A stretch of DNA of 15,592 bases from JAAAPF01 sp964481035 (GTDB lineage: Bacteria > Pseudomonadota > Alphaproteobacteria > Geminicoccales > Geminicoccaceae): positions 1 through 15,592 of the forward strand of contig CAYZSE010000083.1 in assembly GCA_964481035.1 (NCBI GenBank), written 5' to 3'. The notes below the pieces were generated by a model that was not told the DNA's origin, did not search any database, and was given only the letters and a program-made list of their open reading frames with translations. Position numbers and translations under genes: made by a program. Below, piece by piece: positions 13,184 through 15,592 of the stretch. Position 1 is the stretch's first letter. Every line of letters starts with the position of its first letter.

Positions 13184-14542
13184 TCACCCCGTCTCCCCCT
13201 CGTCGGCGATCGACGCCGGCCGCAAAAGCCCCGTGACCGACCGCTCGGGCCGCAGGACCTCCCGCGCGGCGGCCATGACCTGCTCTGGGGTGACCTGACC
13301 GATTCGCTCCGGCCAGAGTTCGACATCGTCGATGCCGAGACCGGTTGTCAACGCCACGCCGAGCACCCGGGCCGCCCCGGAGAGGCTGTCGCGGGCATAG
13401 ACGCTCTCCGCCTGCATGCGCGCCCTCGCCCGCGCGACGTCCTCGACCGCGAGCCCGTCGGCGAGAACGCGCGCGACGACCTCGTCCAGGGCCGCCTCGA
13501 GGGTCACCAGATCGACACCGGCACGCGGCGTCGCGTAGAGCCGGAAGGTCGTCGCATCGAAGCTCGAGCCGCGGTAGTAGGCGCCGGCGGCGGCAGCGAG
13601 ACCCCGCTCGACCACCAATTCCCGGTACAGGAGACTGGTCGTGCCGCCACCCAGGACCTCGGCGAGAACGTCCAAAGCGTGCGCCTTTTCCCAGCCGACC
13701 TCGCGCTGGCTCGGCGCGAGGTAGGAGCGCGACAGGCTCGGCTGGACCACGCGGCCGTCCTCCAGCGTGACCCGGCGCGCCGCCTGCTGGGGCGGCTCCT
13801 GCACGCGCGCCCGGTCCGCGATCGGACGGGCTTCGACCTGGCCGTAGGTCGCTTCGGCGAGCGGACGCACCTCCTCGAGATCGACGTCGCCGACGACGAT
13901 CAGGATCGCGTTGTTGGGCGCGTACCACTGCTCGTAGAAGGCGAGCGCGTCTTCGCGCGTGTAGCTCTGCATCTCGTGGTACCAGCCGATGATCGGGTCG
14001 CCGTAGGGATGGTTCAGATACTGGGCGGCGTTGATCTGCTCGTTGAGCCGCGCCGAGGGATCGTTGTCGACGCGCGAGCGCCGCTCCTCGAGCACCACGT
14101 CCCGCTCCGGCAGCACGATGTCGTCGGTGAGCCGGAGGTTGGCCATGCGGTCCGCCTCCATTCGCATGACCAACGACAGTCGATCCTTGGCGATGTTCTG
14201 AAAATAGGCGGTGAAGTCGTTCGAGGTCATGGCGTTCTCGGTGCCGCCGTTGCGCGCCACCGTACGCGAGAACTCACCGGGCGCGAGGGTCTCGGTGCCC
14301 TTGAACATCAGGTGCTCGAGAAAGTGCGGCAGCCCCGACTTGCCCGGCGGGCTGTCGGCGGTGCCGACGCGATACCACACCCAATGGCTTACGACCGGTG
14401 CGCGGCGGTTGGTCACGACCACCACCTGCATGCCGTTGTCGAGGGTGAAGGTCTCCGGATCGAACATCTTGGCATCCGCAGGCGGGGATAAGGAGACCGT
14501 CGCCACCGTCGCGGCGGCGAGGACGAGCGAGGCGAGACGCAT
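13184..14542 (-). CDS. Exported M16 family zinc metallopeptidase (catalytic subunit)
   Basis: This 452-aa insulinase/processing-peptidase-like enzyme has an N-terminal signal peptide (MRLASLVLAAATVATVSLSPPADA, about 24 residues), so it is periplasmic. The inverted zinc motif HFLEH is at 73-77 (H73, E76 as general base, H77), with the third ligand Glu at 152 or 153 in VVLEERRSR, the normal spacing of about 75. GGTENAMTSNDFTAYF (99-114) and the NHPYGDPIIGW region are further family blocks. These enzymes degrade or trim peptides inside a clam-shell chamber formed with a second M16 domain, here probably supplied by the next gene. ATG 14542 shares its A with the TGA of the preceding lipoprotein gene and has GGAGG 6 nt upstream, so translation is coupled. 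The natural substrate is unknown. Confidence 0.95.
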   Translation of the reverse strand: MRLASLVLAAATVATVSLSPPADAKMFDPETFTLDNGMQVVVVTNRRAPVVSHWVWYRVGTADSPPGKSGLPHFLEHLMFKGTETLAPGEFSRTVARNGGTENAMTSNDFTAYFQNIAKDRLSLVMRMEADRMANLRLTDDIVLPERDVVLEERRSRVDNDPSARLNEQINAAQYLNHPYGDPIIGWYHEMQSYTREDALAFYEQWYAPNNAILIVVGDVDLEEVRPLAEATYGQVEARPIADRARVQEPPQQAARRVTLEDGRVVQPSLSRSYLAPSQREVGWEKAHALDVLAEVLGGGTTSLLYRELVVERGLAAAAGAYYRGSSFDATTFRLYATPRAGVDLVTLEAALDEVVARVLADGLAVEDVARARARMQAESVYARDSLSGAARVLGVALTTGLGIDDVELWPERIGQVTPEQVMAAAREVLRPERSVTGLLRPASIADEGETG

Positions 14543-15075
14543 CAGCGACCTCCGATCGCAGGAATGGGCTCGCTGCCGAGCTGCGTGCTGCGGATGTTGA
14601 CGCCAGCCTCGGCGAGGCGTTGCGCTTCGCTTTCGGCGTCGAGCGGCGTCGTGTCCGCGCGCGCGTAGGCGCGACGCTGAAAATCTAAGATGAACCAGAA
14701 ACGGCTTTCGTCCAGCCCCGCGAGGCCGGTCGATTCCTCGGCAATGACGTCGCGAATGTCGGGCAGTGCCTGCTCGGCCCCGGCGGCGTCGAGCAGTGCT
14801 AGTTGGCCGGTGGTCTCGCCCACGGGGGGGAGCGGGCTGCCGAGGAGCGCGCGCTGCGCCTGCTGGCTCGTCGAGCCCTCCTGCGGACGCGGCGCACCGG
14901 GCGTCGGCGGGCGGAGGTTGTATTGCGGCGGGAGCACCAGCGGCGCGCGCTCGACGACCTGAAACTCGTCCGGCGCTTGCCGGCCCATGCCGAGCTGATT
15001 GCTGATCGAGCCGCTGCTGCAGGCGCCGAGCACGCTCAGACCCAAGACCGCCGCCAGGCGCAAACGACGAGACAT
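14542..15075 (-). CDS. DUF3035-like lipoprotein
   Basis: This 177-aa lipoprotein has a signal sequence MSRRLRLAAVLGLSVLGAC with lipobox VLGAC and the lipidated Cys at 19. Next comes a short conserved motif, APDEFQVVERAPLVLPPQYNLRPPTPGAPRPQE, which I associate with the DUF3035 family of alphaproteobacteria. The rest is low-complexity and helical, with ESRFWFILDFQRRAYAR near the end. The motif recalls BamC/BamF lipoproteins that associate with the outer-membrane BAM complex; this is from memory and unverified. ATG 15075 or GTG 15078 are both usable; GGGAGG lies 8-11 nt upstream and favours GTG by spacing. Its stop overlaps the start of the catalytic M16 gene by one base, and lspA, which processes lipoproteins, lies just upstream. 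Confidence 0.88.
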   Translation of the reverse strand: MSRRLRLAAVLGLSVLGACSSGSISNQLGMGRQAPDEFQVVERAPLVLPPQYNLRPPTPGAPRPQEGSTSQQAQRALLGSPLPPVGETTGQLALLDAAGAEQALPDIRDVIAEESTGLAGLDESRFWFILDFQRRAYARADTTPLDAESEAQRLAEAGVNIRSTQLGSEPIPAIGGR

Positions 15076-15103
15076 CACGTGCGCAACCTCCCTCTGCCCA
15101 AGC

Positions 15104-15580
15104 TCATGTTGGCGGCGCGCGCCGCGGCCGCAAGCCCTCGCCCAGCAACAGGAGGGCGCCGACGACGATGGCGGAGTCCGCGACGTTGAACGCGGGCCAG
15201 TGCCAGCCGGCAACGTGAAAGTCGAGAAAGTCGACCACCGCGCCGTGGGCGATCCGATCGATGGCGTTGCCCATGGCGCCGGCAACGATGAGCCGGAACG
15301 ACCACCGCTGCCAGCCGTCGGCGACCCCGCGCCAGAGCCAAAAGCTCAACAGGCCGGCCACCGCGAAGGCCGTCGCGGTCAACAGCCAGCGCTGCAGATC
15401 ATGGTCGTTGCCCTGCAGCAGGCCGAAGCTCACGCCCTGGTTCCAGACGAGGACGAGGTTGAAGAACGGGGCGACCTCGAGCGGCCATCCCCACCGCGTG
15501 GAGGCCTCGAGCACGGCGAGCTTGCTCGCCTGGTCGACGGCGAGGATGCCGGCAATCACCATGAGGCTGGTCCGGTCCAC
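15104..15580 (-). CDS. lspA: Lipoprotein signal peptidase (signal peptidase II)
   Basis: This 158-aa inner-membrane aspartyl protease cleaves prolipoprotein signal peptides just before the lipidated Cys. Four hydrophobic helices are visible. Conserved blocks are AVDQASKL (14-21), VWNQGVSFGLL (45-55), GNAIDR (104-109), VVDFLDF with the likely catalytic D117, and FNVADSAI with the likely catalytic D135. The 18-residue spacing of the two Asp matches E. coli LspA. The start is set at GTG 15580, which gives the usual short N-terminus, but the frame is open to the window edge and an upstream start cannot be excluded. It is the first visible gene of the operon; 28 nt separate its stop from the lipoprotein start. 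Its natural upstream neighbour (often ileS) would be outside the window. Confidence 0.95.
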   Translation of the reverse strand: MDRTSLMVIAGILAVDQASKLAVLEASTRWGWPLEVAPFFNLVLVWNQGVSFGLLQGNDHDLQRWLLTATAFAVAGLLSFWLWRGVADGWQRWSFRLIVAGAMGNAIDRIAHGAVVDFLDFHVAGWHWPAFNVADSAIVVGALLLLGEGLRPRRAPPT

Positions 15581-15592
15581 GGGCGAGCGCGC

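Noticed and set aside
12007..14491. Two long + strand frames (12007-13236 and 13178-14491)
   Set aside because: They are antisense shadows of the two M16 genes.
1..15592. CRISPR arrays, insertion sequences, phage genes, toxin-antitoxin pairs
   Set aside because: No regularly spaced repeats, transposase or integrase motifs, terminal inverted repeats, or two-gene toxin modules were seen.

Overview
The window is a GC-rich, densely packed stretch of a bacterial chromosome. The gene set points to an alphaproteobacterium, probably in or near Rhodospirillales: an RpoH with an RpoH box directly behind an RluD-type pseudouridine synthase, a CarD/CdnL regulator beside an Azotobacter-type 7Fe ferredoxin, a DUF3035-like lipoprotein between lspA and a pair of M16 peptidases, and a tRNA-Glu with A73 and an encoded CCA. 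I see no transposase, integrase, phage gene, CRISPR array or clear sign of recent transfer. Most of the content is core housekeeping.

Layout. 1-349 (+): C-terminal end of a D-malate/tartrate dehydrogenase-like enzyme. 478-552 (-): tRNA-Glu(CUC), with its own promoter overlapping the end of a TrmA/RlmD-type RNA m5U methyltransferase (593-1870, -). That gene overlaps the end of a one-helix membrane protein (1857-2228, -), whose start overlaps the likely start of the divergent rluD (+). rpoH (+) follows rluD and converges on an MFS transporter (-). An M19 dipeptidase gene lies upstream of the transporter on the same strand. A hairpin-rich divergent spacer then leads to a small membrane or exported peptide gene (6944-7096, +) and mtnA (+, methionine salvage). 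mtnA converges on carD (-), preceded by fdxA (-), mutL (-), a small two-helix membrane protein (-) under a perfect CRP-type palindrome, and finally the run lspA, lipoprotein, catalytic M16 peptidase, non-catalytic M16 peptidase (all -, tightly coupled, entering from the right edge).

How the genes work together. lspA (prolipoprotein maturation), a lipoprotein and two exported M16 peptidases form a translationally coupled envelope operon. The dipeptidase and MFS carrier may form a nutrient or dipeptide-salvage pair. RlmD-like, RluD and tRNA-Glu belong to translation. RpoH and CarD are global transcription factors.

The most interesting non-coding signals are four. The carD leader has three local hairpins plus two interleaved long-range pairings (A-B-A'-B') beginning at a predicted start site. 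A run of five hairpins lies at 6692-6833. The mtnA/carD convergence point has a 9-bp hairpin whose loop can pair downstream. A perfect TGTGA-N6-TCACA site lies in front of the small membrane protein gene. All structures were found by eye, and because GC-rich DNA forms short stems easily they need statistical and comparative testing.
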